A stretch of DNA of 64,000 nt, taken from positions 930,001 to 994,000 of the forward strand of contig JAGKQI010000049.1 in the NCBI GenBank assembly GCA_018806915.1, written 5' to 3'. Under the pieces are notes generated by a model. That model had not been told where the DNA came from. It saw nothing but the letters and a program-made list of their open reading frames with translations, and made no database searches. The first letter of the stretch is position 1; the number at the start of each line of letters is the position of its first letter. Shown piece after piece: positions 21,200-32,628 of the stretch. This stretch comes from Phytophthora colocasiae. Its lineage: Eukaryota; Oomycota; Peronosporomycetes; Peronosporales; Peronosporaceae. The translations under genes and the position numbers were made by a program.

Positions 21200-21358
21200 T
21201 GTTATCTTGAGCGTCCGATCTGTACAATAAACACTCAAAAGCTTCTCTTCTTGAACCGTCGCATCACTCGACTCTTGACAGGAAGATTCTTGCGACCCTC
21301 AAGCAAGTACACAAGGTTAAGCATCAAGTAGTCTTCAAAGACATCACATGGGGGTGAA

Positions 21359-21694
21359 CCCTTTCGCGAACATCGTAGCATTTTGCCCCCAACGACGGTC
21401 TTTGCAAAAGTGGGTGCTGTTTGTACCCACTCGAAGGTAGCAAAATGCTACCTTCGAGTTGAAGGGTCGCGTAAATACTACCGTGCTTTGGAACTCGCAG
21501 GTTGAAGTTTTATTTTTGGCCAATAGCAGAGCTTATTTAAAAGGCTTCGAAGGTAGCGTTTTGCTCCCATCTGTGTTGTAGCCATCTGAACGGTCGCTTA
21601 CCCTTCGAAATGGCTACACATCAAAGGTAGCGTTTTGCTACCTTCCATTTTCAATTGTCTTGAGTTTGTATAGTCACTGTTGTTCGCGAAAGGG
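21359..21694. mobile_element. piggyBac-type MITE, 336 bp
   Basis: Terminal inverted repeats CCCTTTCGCGAAC (21359-21371) and GTTCGCGAAAGGG (21682-21694). The right end is followed by TTAA (21695-21698), the piggyBac target; the left flank is TGAA, a likely mutated TTAA. The interior has no ORF but repeats a near-palindrome of the form GGTAGC-AAAA-TGCTACC (about 21437-21456, 21553-21568, 21625-21643). Confidence 0.6.
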
Positions 21695-21698
21695 TTAA

Positions 21699-22277
21699 TT
21701 TAAGTTTTCAAGGTGAAAAAATTGGCAAGCCTTGGACGAGCACGGGTTAGGTGAGCTCGAAATTGCGAACTTCGCCGCTCGTCGTTAAGTGCGCGATTTT
21801 GAAATCTTCGAAATGTCCGCTCGTGCGCATTAAGTTCGCGAGCGCTGACTCGAATGCTCGTTCGAGCTCATTCCTGTACCCATTAGACTGGGACCATGCT
21901 CGTTCTAAGTTTATGCGATTGGTAGAAAATCAAATTGAAATTTTACATTGCGATCTTAGATCGTCGCTGCCATTGTAAGATTTCTTCACACTAGGGCTAA
22001 GTACCAGCGTTCGTACTCCACCGACGGCCGTGATCCAGCTAGACTCCTGTTTCGGCAGGAACTACACCTTTAGGCATCGAAATCCAGTGCTGCGGTTGAC
22101 ATTCAAGTTCTGGACGAGCCACTACAACCGACACCTGCCCTGAGGTTCATCACTACCGCCAGGAGCTGCTGCGGTCTACCACCAAGACGCGTGAGAAGTG
22201 CTGCCGACCCCTGAATTCCTGCTGGAGGCATCTGCTGCGGTCTAGTTCGGACAAAGTCCCAGAATCTTTGGTGGTAT
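21699..22277. other. Intergenic stretch, no gene seen
   Basis: No ORF or family motif recognised. The left half has several GCTCG/CGAGC-type short repeats; the right half may be flank of the LTR that starts at 22278. The 5' region of the radial spoke gene lies at 21200-21358. Confidence 0.4.
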
Positions 22278-22593
22278 TGTGACGGGGGTCACACAGCACT
22301 TCACACAGAGGAAGGCTTGGAGTATACAAACTCCTAGTGAACGGCAGTTCACTCGGTCCCCAAAGACTTGGGGAGACTAACTAAAGATTAGGTAGATTTA
22401 AGACTGAATATATTATAGATACTTGTTAGCTTGGCCTGCAATACAAACTAAAAGATATCTATAGTGTAACCTATATAGAAGGTGATAGGTGGCTGCGGAG
22501 CCACCCGCCACGTGTCACCATTATGTGTGACACACCAAATGTATCCACTTCGGAAGAGTGACTTTAGTCACTCTTCAATGTAACCCCGTTACA
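22278..22593 (-). mobile_element. 3' LTR of minus-strand gypsy element F
   Basis: The ends are TGTGACGGGGGTCACAC (plus-strand left) and TGTAACCCCGTTACA (right). Read on the minus strand it starts TGTAACGGGGTTACA, like the LTRs of element G. Directly outside, plus-strand TCCTCCCCCACTT (22594-22606) is the complement of a purine tract, as expected just upstream of a 3' LTR in a minus-strand element. The internal region therefore lies to the right. Confidence 0.65.
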
Positions 22594-22606
22594 TCCTCCC
22601 CCACTT
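22594..22606 (-). promoter_or_regulatory. Polypurine tract of element F
   Basis: AAGTGGGGGAGGA on the minus strand abuts the LTR start, matching GGTGGGGGAGGG in front of the 3' LTR of element G. Confidence 0.6.
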
Positions 22607-22775
22607 AGATTCGACTCTCGTCCAATCAGAGAAGAGAGAAAATCCCTTTCACATTCCTCTCTTCAATGTCGAAATCGATCGACCTGCCGCCAGCTCTAGT
22701 CGCTGCGGCTTTTGCTCTCACAGAGCACAGGGCGCACTGCCAACGCGTACCAGGCTTCCTTGGAAGCCCAGCAAC

Positions 22776-23737
22776 ATGTCTGCAAAGGGTGCAAACCCAG
22801 ACGTGCAAGCGTCTTCACGGAAGAAGGCTGCAAAGCCAACTTCCAAGCCAGCCAAGCCTCGCGGCAAGGCTTCGGCACTTCATGAGGCCACCGATGTGGC
22901 CTCCAGGGCTCTTAGCTCGCCCAGCAGCACTGCTGCGACGGCTAGCACTAGCCAAAGGCGCAGTAGGTCTCCGTTCCTACCGCCTCATAACCGACCGAAT
23001 CCTCGGTTCGTTTATAGGGACCATAGTCCCGGTTCCTGGAGTCCTTCCGAACAGGAAGCGACTCTTATCAGCTACTCGGGCGACGAGAGCGACAACGGCG
23101 ACGCCGAGGACAAGCCTGCGGCGGGTGCTCCGACCACGGAGGAGCACCATGGAGACGAGGACTCCGAGTCCAAGTCTCCCAACACCAGTGGCCGTGGTGG
23201 CGACACTACGCCACCACCTGTCAGACATCTGACACTTGCTGAAGGGCGCGAACGCGCCCGGGCCATTCTGGCAGAGGAGAAGGTGTCCAGCACCAACTCC
23301 AAGAAGCGTCATGCTTCACAGTCTCCTTGTCAAGACATGACAAGGAGAAGGGAGCTCGAAGAGATCTTCGGCCCCGACGACGTCGACGACGTCGACGCCG
23401 ATGAGGAGGAGGGGCTCATCCGCGAGCCCCAAGAGATCACTAACGATCTCGATGAACAAAAAGAGCTCTTTCAGGCTGCTCAACAGCCAATGCGCACCGC
23501 ACCAACGGTCGCAGGTGCGTCTCATCAACACGATGAGGACGCTGCCCACCAGCGGGGATACTACCCGCCCGATCAAGGCTCGGGAGCTGCTGCGTATCTC
23601 GAGCAGCTCCAGGACCCACGTCCTCTCATAGGGGGCCATACCTCCAAAGGCGCCTATGAGCGGGCCTTGGTTCAGAAAGAATCTCTCTTTCAAGGCAACC
23701 TCTCCCAAGAGTGGTATATATTGTGGATGTTTGGGTC
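22776..23737 (+). CDS. Antisense-strand ORF of element F (truncated)
   Basis: The ATG at 22776 opens a frame of about 320 codons on the strand opposite to the element F sense strand. It starts 182 bp from the 3' LTR. The protein begins basic (KKAAKPTSKPAKPRGKA), is rich in Ser/Pro/Asp/Glu, and has an acidic cluster (DDVDDVDADEEEG). Near the end is LIGGHTSKGAYERALVQKES, which resembles YTIGGPPRTVAETQQRQGLH of the antisense ORF of element G. The frame runs into element C sequence at 23738 and stops there by chance at 23801. I do not recognise a known domain. It was first considered as a gag, but LTR and purine-tract orientation argue against that. Confidence 0.5.
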
Positions 23738-26700
23738 GCGAATATCGGTGAAGGAATTGACGTGCTTTTGTGAATGGGTTTTATGTTTGCTGCTGGAGTG
23801 AGAATTAGCGCTCGTGAAGGTCTGGTGTCGTTACCAGACGAAGTGGCGGTGATGATGTGCAATTGGGAACCTGGTGATCACATTGGTCGTAACAGGTCAG
23901 TTAGACCAAGCGAGGCTGTCCTTCTGAGTCCGGGTGAAGAGTTGACTATGGACCAACGAACCCCCAAAGGGAGGTCGTGTGGGCCGGACGTGGTGATCGC
24001 TGGGTTACCCAGCTGATCTATGCGGCTCGATCTTGGCCTGTGGCCGTTCGCGTGGTAAATATCTCTGATAAGAACACGTGGGTCAATGAACTCTCTGATG
24101 TCGCGAGGATTGTGGAATATGGTTTCTTCCCAAGGCATGGACGTTTCGTACGTCCAGGTTCCGCTGCTTATCGTGATTGGGAAGTTCTGATTCTGGAAAG
24201 CACCCCGTCACCAGAGACTAAGAAACGTATGAAGAGAGAGGCGGAGTTGGAGGCTCTGATGCCGCAACCCCCGTGTGTAGACCGCCCAGATTACCCATGG
24301 CCGACTGAAATACTGCAGCGTCCAAGGTTCGATAACGCTCGAGTGCAGTTCGTGAAACCAGATTCACCACCGACCGTGAAGCGAGTGCGCTTCGCCCTGG
24401 ATGCATTCACCCAGACGGAGGATGGTTGCCCCGGTGAATCAACGGGAAGTGCGGACATCAGTACAGATACCAGAGATTTGGAAATATTCTCTGAAAGTAC
24501 TTCGCATAAAGACCCTGGTGACACGCCTGTTGCTTTTGACGATGACGTCCTCGACCCAAAATCTGAGTGTCTCCTAGATGGTCCTCAGACTCCTGAGTTA
24601 CCCGCGGATGATTTCGACTTAATGGATGAGTCTTGGGATATCCCCATTCAGGGGATGCCTGGAACGCCTGTGGAAAAGTTACGAGTGGAATACGAGCGGT
24701 GTATGAACGTTTCGAGTGTGGAGCCAGGTGTATATATGCGAGAAGGTACGGAACTCCTCGCTCAATTACGCGACCAACTGGTCATGTTGCCAGAGCTGGA
24801 AGAGTTGACACCACAGTGCGATATTGATAGCGCCGACGTTGGAGAGCCGGGAAAGACGACTCCAGAAATGGAAAGGAAACTGCGTGACATTCTGAAACGC
24901 CACAGGAAAATATTCCTGGGAGATGGTAATGCGGCACCCGCACCGGCAAGGGGCGTGGTCTGTGATCTGGATGTGGGAGATGCCAAACCGGTGGCTCAAC
25001 GTCCGAGGTCCGTCGCTCCCCATCTCATGTTGAAGGTGTACGAGCTTCTCAAAAACCTTCTGGAAACTGGTTTGATCGAGTACTCCAACTCCCCATGGGC
25101 ATCTCCTATCGTGATCGTTCTAAAGAAGAATGGTGTTGACATACGAATGTGCATCGACTACCGCATTGTGAATGGCTTTATTCAACTATCACGTTACCCT
25201 CTGCCTCTTATTGACGACCTTCTAATCGGTTTTGAGTCTGCTATATGGTTCATGAGCCTGGATATGGCTAGTGGCTTCTGGGCAATCAGGATGACGGAAC
25301 GTGCGCGATTGATATCAGCTTTCGTTTGCCCGTTTGGGCATTTTCAGTGGGTGAGGATGCCGTTTGATCTGAAAAACGCCCCTCTTGTGTATCAGGCTAT
25401 GTTGGATAATTGCCTGTGGGGATTCGTGAGACTGTCACCAGAAGAAGAAGCTGAAGTTGATGCGGAGGTTCTGGAATTTCTGCAACTCCAGCCTCAGAAC
25501 TCTGAAAAACACCTTTCAGACTCTGAGAACCATACTCCGTCTTCAGAAATGCCAGCACTCACAAGTCAGATGACCGTCTTTCAGAGGAATATTCCCGTCC
25601 CTACATGCATGGGCCCAGTCCTATGGAGGAGTTCATACATCGACGATATCGCACATGGAGCACCAACTTGGGACCAACTATGTGACGACTTGGACGCCCT
25701 GCTTTTCAGGCTTCGTTATTGGAACATTTCTGTGAGTTTGCCCAAAAGCGACTTCGGAAAATTGTCGATCCCATACCTCTCCCACGAAATAAGTGCCGAA
25801 GGTCTGAGGGCAACACCCAAGATCGTCAAAGGAGTTGAAGAACTGCCATTTCCGTCTACGCTGAAGGGAGTTCAGAGTTTCATGGGAAGCCTCAATTATT
25901 AGAACAAGTTTATTGAGGATTTACCGGTGATCGCTGCCATCCTCTATGAGCTGACGGACGAGCAGATTCGTGCTGGACGAGACCTGACTCGTGCAAAAGA
26001 GGCATTTGAGATTCTGAAACGCAAAATAGTCTCTACTCCACTACTCAGACATCCAGACCGAACCAGACCGTTTGTTGTCATTCCGCATGCGAATCCTTGG
26101 GCTACTTCGGCAGTTTTGGGACAAGAATATGAGGGAATAATACACCCGGTCCGGTTCACAGGTCGTGTCCTGAATGATGCCGAACTCAGGTATCATATCG
26201 CTGAGAAGGAGGTGATTGCGATCCTCAGAGTTTTGGAAAACTTCAGAGCTCTGGTGGAGTCAAGTCCGGTGGTTGTGGTCTATACTAGATACTCTGTCCT
26301 GAAATGGTTGTTAACATCGAGCTCCACCGACGGCAGGAATGTCAAGTGGGGTCTGAAGTTGTCACAGTGGAACTTGGAGATTCGCCGGATTCAGCGTGAT
26401 GAAGATGGACTCCCAGCTATACTCGGTGCAGGTATTACTCCCAGGTAGCATCTGGACGAGGTCTCTGAAAATCTGATCCCGGTCAAAGGGCGAGTCAAGC
26501 CGCCAGTTCCTATCAGTGTGGAAATGTTGGAAGCAGACTATCAGGGTTATGTTCTGAGTTTCGACGGTGCCGCAAAGACGTCTACTCGTCTGGGAAGCTG
26601 TGGGTGTATACTCTGGGAACTCCCGGGGTGGAGTGTTCTGGACGCCCGGGGATTTCCCCTGACGGATGTCACGGTGAACGATTCAGAGTACTGTGGCCTG

Positions 26701-28896
26701 AATTATGGTCTGAAGATGGCGCTCGAGCACGAAATACAGGAGCTGGTGGTTGTGGGAGACTCACGCATCGCGATACAACAGGCTCAGGGATTGATCAACT
26801 GCAATCAGCCTAACTTGCAACGGAGGTTGGCCGAATTTGAGTCCCTGAAAATCAAGTTTCAGACTCTGAAGTTGGTGCATGTGAAGCGTGAGTTCAACCA
26901 AGCGGCGGATTACCTCACTTCGAAGACTTTGACCCTTGGGGAAGCTTGGCGGGTACAAGATGAGGATGAACTTATGCACCTACGACTGGTATCCAAGGTT
27001 CATGAGAAACTGATGAAGCCTCACTCAGTCCCGACCATGGAAGTTCAAGAGTCAAAGATATTAGACTCTGAAAATCATAATGTGTCACCAGAGTCTGAGG
27101 ATATTTCTGGTCCGGAATCCGCACCCCTGCCTCGATCAGCCAGAATATTGGTTGCCGTAACCCGTGCCCAAGGTCCGCTTGACGCTAATCCGCCTGAGGA
27201 TGATGAGGAACGAGATCCTTTAGGGCCTTTGGAGTTCCAGGCAGAACGCTGGCGACGGATTAAGGCGCATCAGAGCCAGGACCAGTACTTAGTTGAGCTC
27301 ATGAAGTTTCTGAAGGGCGACGTGGGGGATTTACCACGACCCCGAGTCAGAAAGCTTGCCAGAGTTGCTGAGGACTTCGTTCTGGATTCTAGAGATGTAC
27401 TTTATCGCCTGAGTCGTGCTACTCGAGAGCGGCCCCGGGACAATGTTGACGAACTCAGACTGGTGGTTCCCAGAGACTTGTATCCAGACCTGTTACGCTA
27501 TGCTCATGAAGACTACATGTACCAAGGTGGACATCAAGGGATCAGGAGAACCTTTGAGAAGCTGAGTTTGGAGTTTTACTGGTTGGGTATGTATGCGGAT
27601 GTGGAAAGATTCGTGAAGGAATGTGTGGACTGTGCCAGTGGCAAGGGGCGACCCCCAAATCCTGGACCGTCACCTGGGAATATTGAGCCCAGCCGGTCGT
27701 TTGAAGTGGTGTCTATGGGTTTTGTAACCCACATGCCGAAATCAGCCCGTGGAAACACATTTCTCTTGCTGTTCCAAGATATGTTTTCAGGATACGTGAT
27801 GTGCAAGCCGATGAGTGTCACCACTGTTCAAGATGTAGCAGAGGCCTATGAGGAACGCGTTTTCAGAAACTTTGGAGCTAGCTCTCTGATTCGTCATGAT
27901 CAAGATCCTCGCTTCATGAGTGAGGTGTTCAAGTGTTTCAGAGAGCTTTTGGGTAGCAGACAACGAGCTACTCTAGGGTACCGGCCTCAAGCCAACGGCC
28001 AGCAAGAGCGATCAGTACAGACTGTGGTGCGCGCGATTAAGGCATATATCTCTGAAGCTGATCAAAGTGACTGGGATGATCATGCCGAACGTCTGATGTT
28101 CGCCCTGAATACGTCATTCGATGCCACCCGTCTGGAGACGCCTTTCTACCTGGTACATGGTTGGGATGCTCACGGGACGGTATCCGCTATGCTTGGACCC
28201 AAGCCATCGACGACTCAGGAGCGAACTGCATACGAATGGATAAGGAAGATGCAACGAGACTATAGCTATGCTCTGGCATGTGCCGAAGATCTCCAGAAGA
28301 AGGCGAAGCGTGACCGGTCTGAAGAACAGACCAGAAAGTGGAACGAGTTATCAGAGCGTCTGAAGTCAGGTTTCGCTATAGGCGACGCCGTATGGCTCTA
28401 CATCCCTAAGGTACAAACGGGATTGAGCAGAAAACTAGCACACATGTGGCACGGACCCTTCAGGATCGAGGAGATGCTGGATGATTTCAGAGTGCGACTC
28501 AAGGTTGAAGATACCGGCTACCGCGTGAACCCCTGGGTCCATGTGAGCCGTCTGAAGCCAAGGGCTCTGTTCCCCAGACGACCCACGGTGGAACTCCAGA
28601 TTCCAGAAGATGATGACTTTGACGCCGCCCTGTTACCAGAAGATAGTTGGGAACCTGATACTGAAAACGACGAGTATGAAGTGGAGAAGGTTCTGGATAC
28701 CCGCTGGAACAAGCGTACCAGGACGTCCAGACGCCTGCGCGAATATCTGGTTAAGTGGAAAGGTTACGATGAAACTGAGTGGTTACCATTATCGAAGTTG
28801 AACTGTGGAGCACTACTTTATGAATTCAACCAGAGTGCACGAGCACGAGCTCGTTTTCAGGCAATGCAAGCTGGAGACGATCACCCCAGAGTCTAA
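23738..28896 (+). pseudogene. Pol of element C: RT, two RNase H domains, integrase, chromodomain
   Basis: Order of domains: protease end (DVLL, then TGA at 23771-23773), a linker, reverse transcriptase (MCIDYRIVNG, SLDMASGFWAI, catalytic YIDD near 25635), first RNase H (26060-26448), second RNase H (26548-26950), integrase and C-terminal chromodomain (28675-28830; EYLVKWKGYDETEW). The first RNase H has HAN and TRY where DAS and TDH are expected, so catalytic Asp residues are missing. The second has all four acidic positions (FDGAAK, SEYCG, GDSR, AADYL). The integrase has its zinc-binding H/H/C/C, Asp in HDQDPRF and Glu in QQERSV, but the first catalytic Asp is Gly (GGT, 27718-27720). Disruptions are the TGA, a 13-bp deletion near 23948, and TAG stops at 25900 and 26446. 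It is inactive as it stands. Confidence 0.9.
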
Positions 28897-29280
28897 TGAC
28901 TCTGAATGCACGCCTGGAAGTCTGATATCTGAAAGATCTCAGACTCGGACTTTCAGAGAATGGTAGTCTGAGTACATGTTTTTCAGACTCCTATTTCTGA
29001 AGTTCGTGTGTTTGGATATGTGATCGATCATGTTACTGCTTATATAAAACGACTGTGTGAATATGAATGTGGAATTGATTTTGTGGAGAATTATGCGCTG
29101 AGGGATACAAGGTTACTAGCAATGAGAGGATGAGAAGAAATGTGATTAAATGGAGCGATATTGGAAAGTTAAGGGATTAGGAAGCTACTCTGAGGCCGGG
29201 GTTTACGTCACGAATGCAGACAACTATTTGACTTCTCGAAATACAGCCTTCCCGTGGGCACCATGGTGGATATCTGAGCT
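28897..29280 (+). other. Spacer between pol stop and antisense gene end, element C
   Basis: 384 bp without an ORF. Contains many CAGACTC/TCTGAG words typical of this family and a TATA-like TGCTTATATAAAACG near 29036. Confidence 0.5.
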
Positions 29281-32200
29281 TCAGTAGCGAAGGGAAATCG
29301 GGTTCTCAGAGCGTTCCGTAGGTGTCAACGAGTCCTTCTTGACGTCGGCGGGAATGTATTGGAGCCACTCTTCGTCCACGTTCACCGTGGCCCATTGCAT
29401 CCGAGCAGGTTCAACAGCATCCAAGTCACCCAGTTGCGTCTCCAGACTCAGACACTTGGGACCACCAAGCTCTGCGACTCTGGGATCTTGCCAGATCCAG
29501 GGACAGGACTTGTCAGGAACCACCCAGATGCCGGGCTCTGAGAGAATCGACTCTGGAAAATCCTTGTGCTTCGAGACCTTTCGGATGAGGGCGTTGTGTT
29601 GACGAATCATGGCGGCTCGACGCATGGACCGGTACTTGTGAAGCTCCGCAGACTTGTCGTCAGCCTCAACGTCCATGGTCACCCAATGCGTTCGCTCCCA
29701 GAAGGCTTGAGCGTGCTTCTTCATGCTGCGCACAATGTCTTCCACGTCAGCCAACACCATGGGTCCCAGTTCGTCCCGCTTGTGGAAGTAAAATTCTGAG
29801 AATCGGTTGTCGAACATGACTTCCCAAGGGGCGCGCTTCTTGCGGATGACCGCACAGTACCGCTCAGAGTCCCAGCGTTTCTTGAGGATGGCACATGAGT
29901 GTTTGTGCACCTCGTAGTCTGGAAAACCCAATGTCTGACCAGTGGTGGTCCTGGTGGAGCTCACCCGCTGTACTCTGATGCCATAGTACAACCAGGAGGA
30001 CACCTCACAGTCTGGTGTTTCCACCACCTGGAGCTCCTTGACCGTCAGAGAATTGTAAGGCTTGGATACCAGACTGCGTGCCTTCCCCGAAGAACCCTTC
30101 GACTTTGACCCACTTCCACTGGTGGATTTCGGGCGAGACTTGGGACTGGTATGGGCTTTTATGGATGCCAGACTCCTCTTGGACTTCTTGGTGGGGATGA
30201 TAGACCCATCATCAGAGTCTGAGTCGGCATCAGAGTCCCAGGGACGCTTGGAACCAGGATGTGGGTGGTCATCGGACTTCTTGCTCCCAGATTTCTTGCT
30301 CCCAGACTTCTTGTCACCAGATTCCTTGTCTTGAGACTTCTTGTCCTCAGACTTGTCGCTCTCAGAGACGCTGTCGTCAGACGCATTGTCATCCGAGCTC
30401 TCCTCGCCATCTTCGTCTTCAGACTCGATCGCACCAGAATCCTTGTAATCCGGGTCGCCCTTAGGGTCATCGGCAGTGGACTCAACATCACTCTCCGGGT
30501 AATTCACGTGACCATCCAGGTCACTCCAGGCCGCAGGCTCGGTACCAGCCGAGATATGGCGATCCACCACTTCGTCAGCCATCTGGTAGTAGACCTCAGG
30601 GACATACTTAGCCCAAGGAGTGGAATCCAGACGACGAGAAAACACCAGACTCACCAACATCTGGACGAGAACCGGACTGCTGAAGAGGCTGTGAGCGTCC
30701 TTGTCCGACGCTAACCACTCCATGGCCTTATCATACTTGATCCCAGACAGCAGGGCTTGGCGGAGGTCAGGACGGACTTCTTTCCAGACCACGTCACCAG
30801 GGAGCTTCTTGTGCACTTCAGACTTTGCCACCTTGGAACCTGCATTCGCCGAAAGCACCGAGTGTTCGACGGGCTTGTGTCCGGAAGGACGACGCTGCAA
30901 ATTCTTGAGGTCCCACTTGAACGGCCGCTTCGGAGATGATTTCAGAATCTGGGGCTTCGGTGAGTATGACAGATACCGTGGACTCTCGCTCTTGAACTCC
31001 GAGGCCTCAGCACTTGGACGGGTGAGATCCAGAACTCTGGCGGTCTTCGCAGCTTTCTCGGCAGCCTGACGAGCTCGTTCTTCAGAAAGCCATTTCTTGA
31101 AGTCAGGAACGGGTTTCTTTCGCGCGTCCAAGGCTGTCACACTGATGATAGTCGTCCAGTTATCAGGGACGATAGTGTCCTCTTGATATGACACCAGAAG
31201 GTCATGAAGCCGATCCCAATTACCAGAGATTTCAGAGTTCTCTTGTAAGAACTCTGAGAACCCCCATGGTTGACCTCAGGACGCGACTTCAGAATCGAGA
31301 CCTGCGCTTGAAGATCAGCAACTTGGGACTTCAGAGCTGCCTTGTCCGACTTCAGAGCCTCCACTTGATCCTGGTAGTGGGGCTTGAGGTCTTGAATCTC
31401 GGAATTCATGCGATTCCCCGCGATGTCAACATCTTGTTGCGCGCTTTGAAGCTCATGCTTCCAGTACTGGCAGTTGAGTACCCACTCGCGCTTGATCTCT
31501 TCGCACTCAGACCGGGCCGCCGCTGCATCAATCAAAGCGACGCCGTTCTGAGAACCAACGCGTTCTCGGAGGCGACGGTGAGCCGCAGCCATGAGTTTCA
31601 GACATCCCGCTGTCCGGAAGACTCTCTCCGCAAGGCGAGTAGGGGGAAGATGAGACAGCAGAGAAGCCAGCTCCCGACGAACCTCAACTGACGAAGTCAC
31701 AGCATCCAGGATACGCGCATTTGGGGCCTGAGCATGAGGTGATACGACTTCGGCAGGATCGAAACTTGGGATCACGCGTTCCAACTCTTGAAGATCCTCG
31801 TCGGTAACTGTCTCATACCCCACAAGCACACAAGGGCCACCGTAAGCGTTCGCGATGTGACGCCCCCTTCTGAAATCCTCGGCTCGGGCGGGTGTGCTCA
31901 CCAGAAAAGCGCGTCCTTCCGGTTCAATGTGGGGAGCGATGTAGTTCTGTGGAATATCAGAGTCCCCCAATGTCGTGACTGGAACTCCCGCACTCGTCAC
32001 CAGACCTTGGGTGAACAAGCGATCGACCTCTTCCGTGGATAGGAGTCTCGGAGCGCCGAAAGTCCGTGACCTGAAGACCCCAGGAGTGTCCTCAGTGAAC
32101 TCAGGATTGGGACCACTCGGTGCATCCGCCAGGGAAGAGTCGCTTGAACCGGCCGAGTCCATGCCATCACCAGGGAGATTCTTAACCGAACCATCGACCC

Positions 32201-32573
32201 GTGGGCTTTTAGGCTGGGATGTGAGGGCTGGGACGCTCGAGCTGCCACCTGGCGATGTGGCTGAACCAACATCTCCACCCTGCACTATACTGGCAGTTGC
32301 CGAAGCAGGACAGGTGCCTGTGGCGTCGCCTGCCACCCCACTCGCTGGGGCGTTTGAGCTCAGGGAAGTGTTTGTTTCCTCAGTCATGAGCGAAAGGACG
32401 GAGGTTTGAAAATGATCGCCTGTTAGGCGAGTCCAGTTCAAATTTCTGAGTCTGAGAGAATCAGATTGTGCGACGGGACACCAGAGACTCTGAAAACCAG
32501 GCAACTGGCAAAGAGTTGCAGCTACGCTACGCTCTGAAAACCGTCTATCAGAATGTTTAATGGGCCTGGCCAT
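29281..32573 (-). CDS. Antisense gene of element C (two overlapping frames, probably one gene)
   Basis: Two minus-strand frames, 32573-31137 (478 codons) and 31194-29281 (637 codons), overlap by 58 bp. The second frame stays open and protein-like upstream of its first ATG (FSEFLQENSEISGNW and NWDRLHDLLVSYQEDT). A single-base frameshift near 31265 therefore probably split one gene of about 1,080 codons. The first ATG (32573) is only 56 bp from the LTR; MTEETNTSL at 32387 is an alternative start. The first half is Ser/Ala/Gly rich, then has a predicted coiled coil (about 31290-31450). The second half has a globular segment (WKEVRPDLRQALLSGIKYDK), a strongly acidic/Ser/Lys low-complexity part with a possible nuclear signal (PTKKSKRS), and a conserved-looking C-terminal domain. 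I recognise no known family. Confidence 0.65.
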
Positions 32574-32616
32574 GATACACAGCTTGGAGAAAGTTCCGCA
32601 CTGATGGATCGTGACC

Positions 32617-32627
32617 AGGAGGGGCGG
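32617..32627 (+). promoter_or_regulatory. Polypurine tract of element C
   Basis: AGGAGGGGCGG directly precedes the LTR start TGACATG at 32629, fixing the orientation of element C as plus strand. Confidence 0.55.
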
Positions 32628-32628
32628 T

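Noticed and set aside
22666..23232. 188-codon plus-strand frame overlapping the antisense ORF of F
   Set aside because: Arg/Leu/Ala-rich shadow of the better frame at 22776, with no motif.
22776..23737. Gag of a plus-strand element F
   Set aside because: The LTR at 22278-22593 and the adjacent pyrimidine tract fit the 3' end of a minus-strand element, and no primer site follows the LTR. The ORF is therefore antisense.
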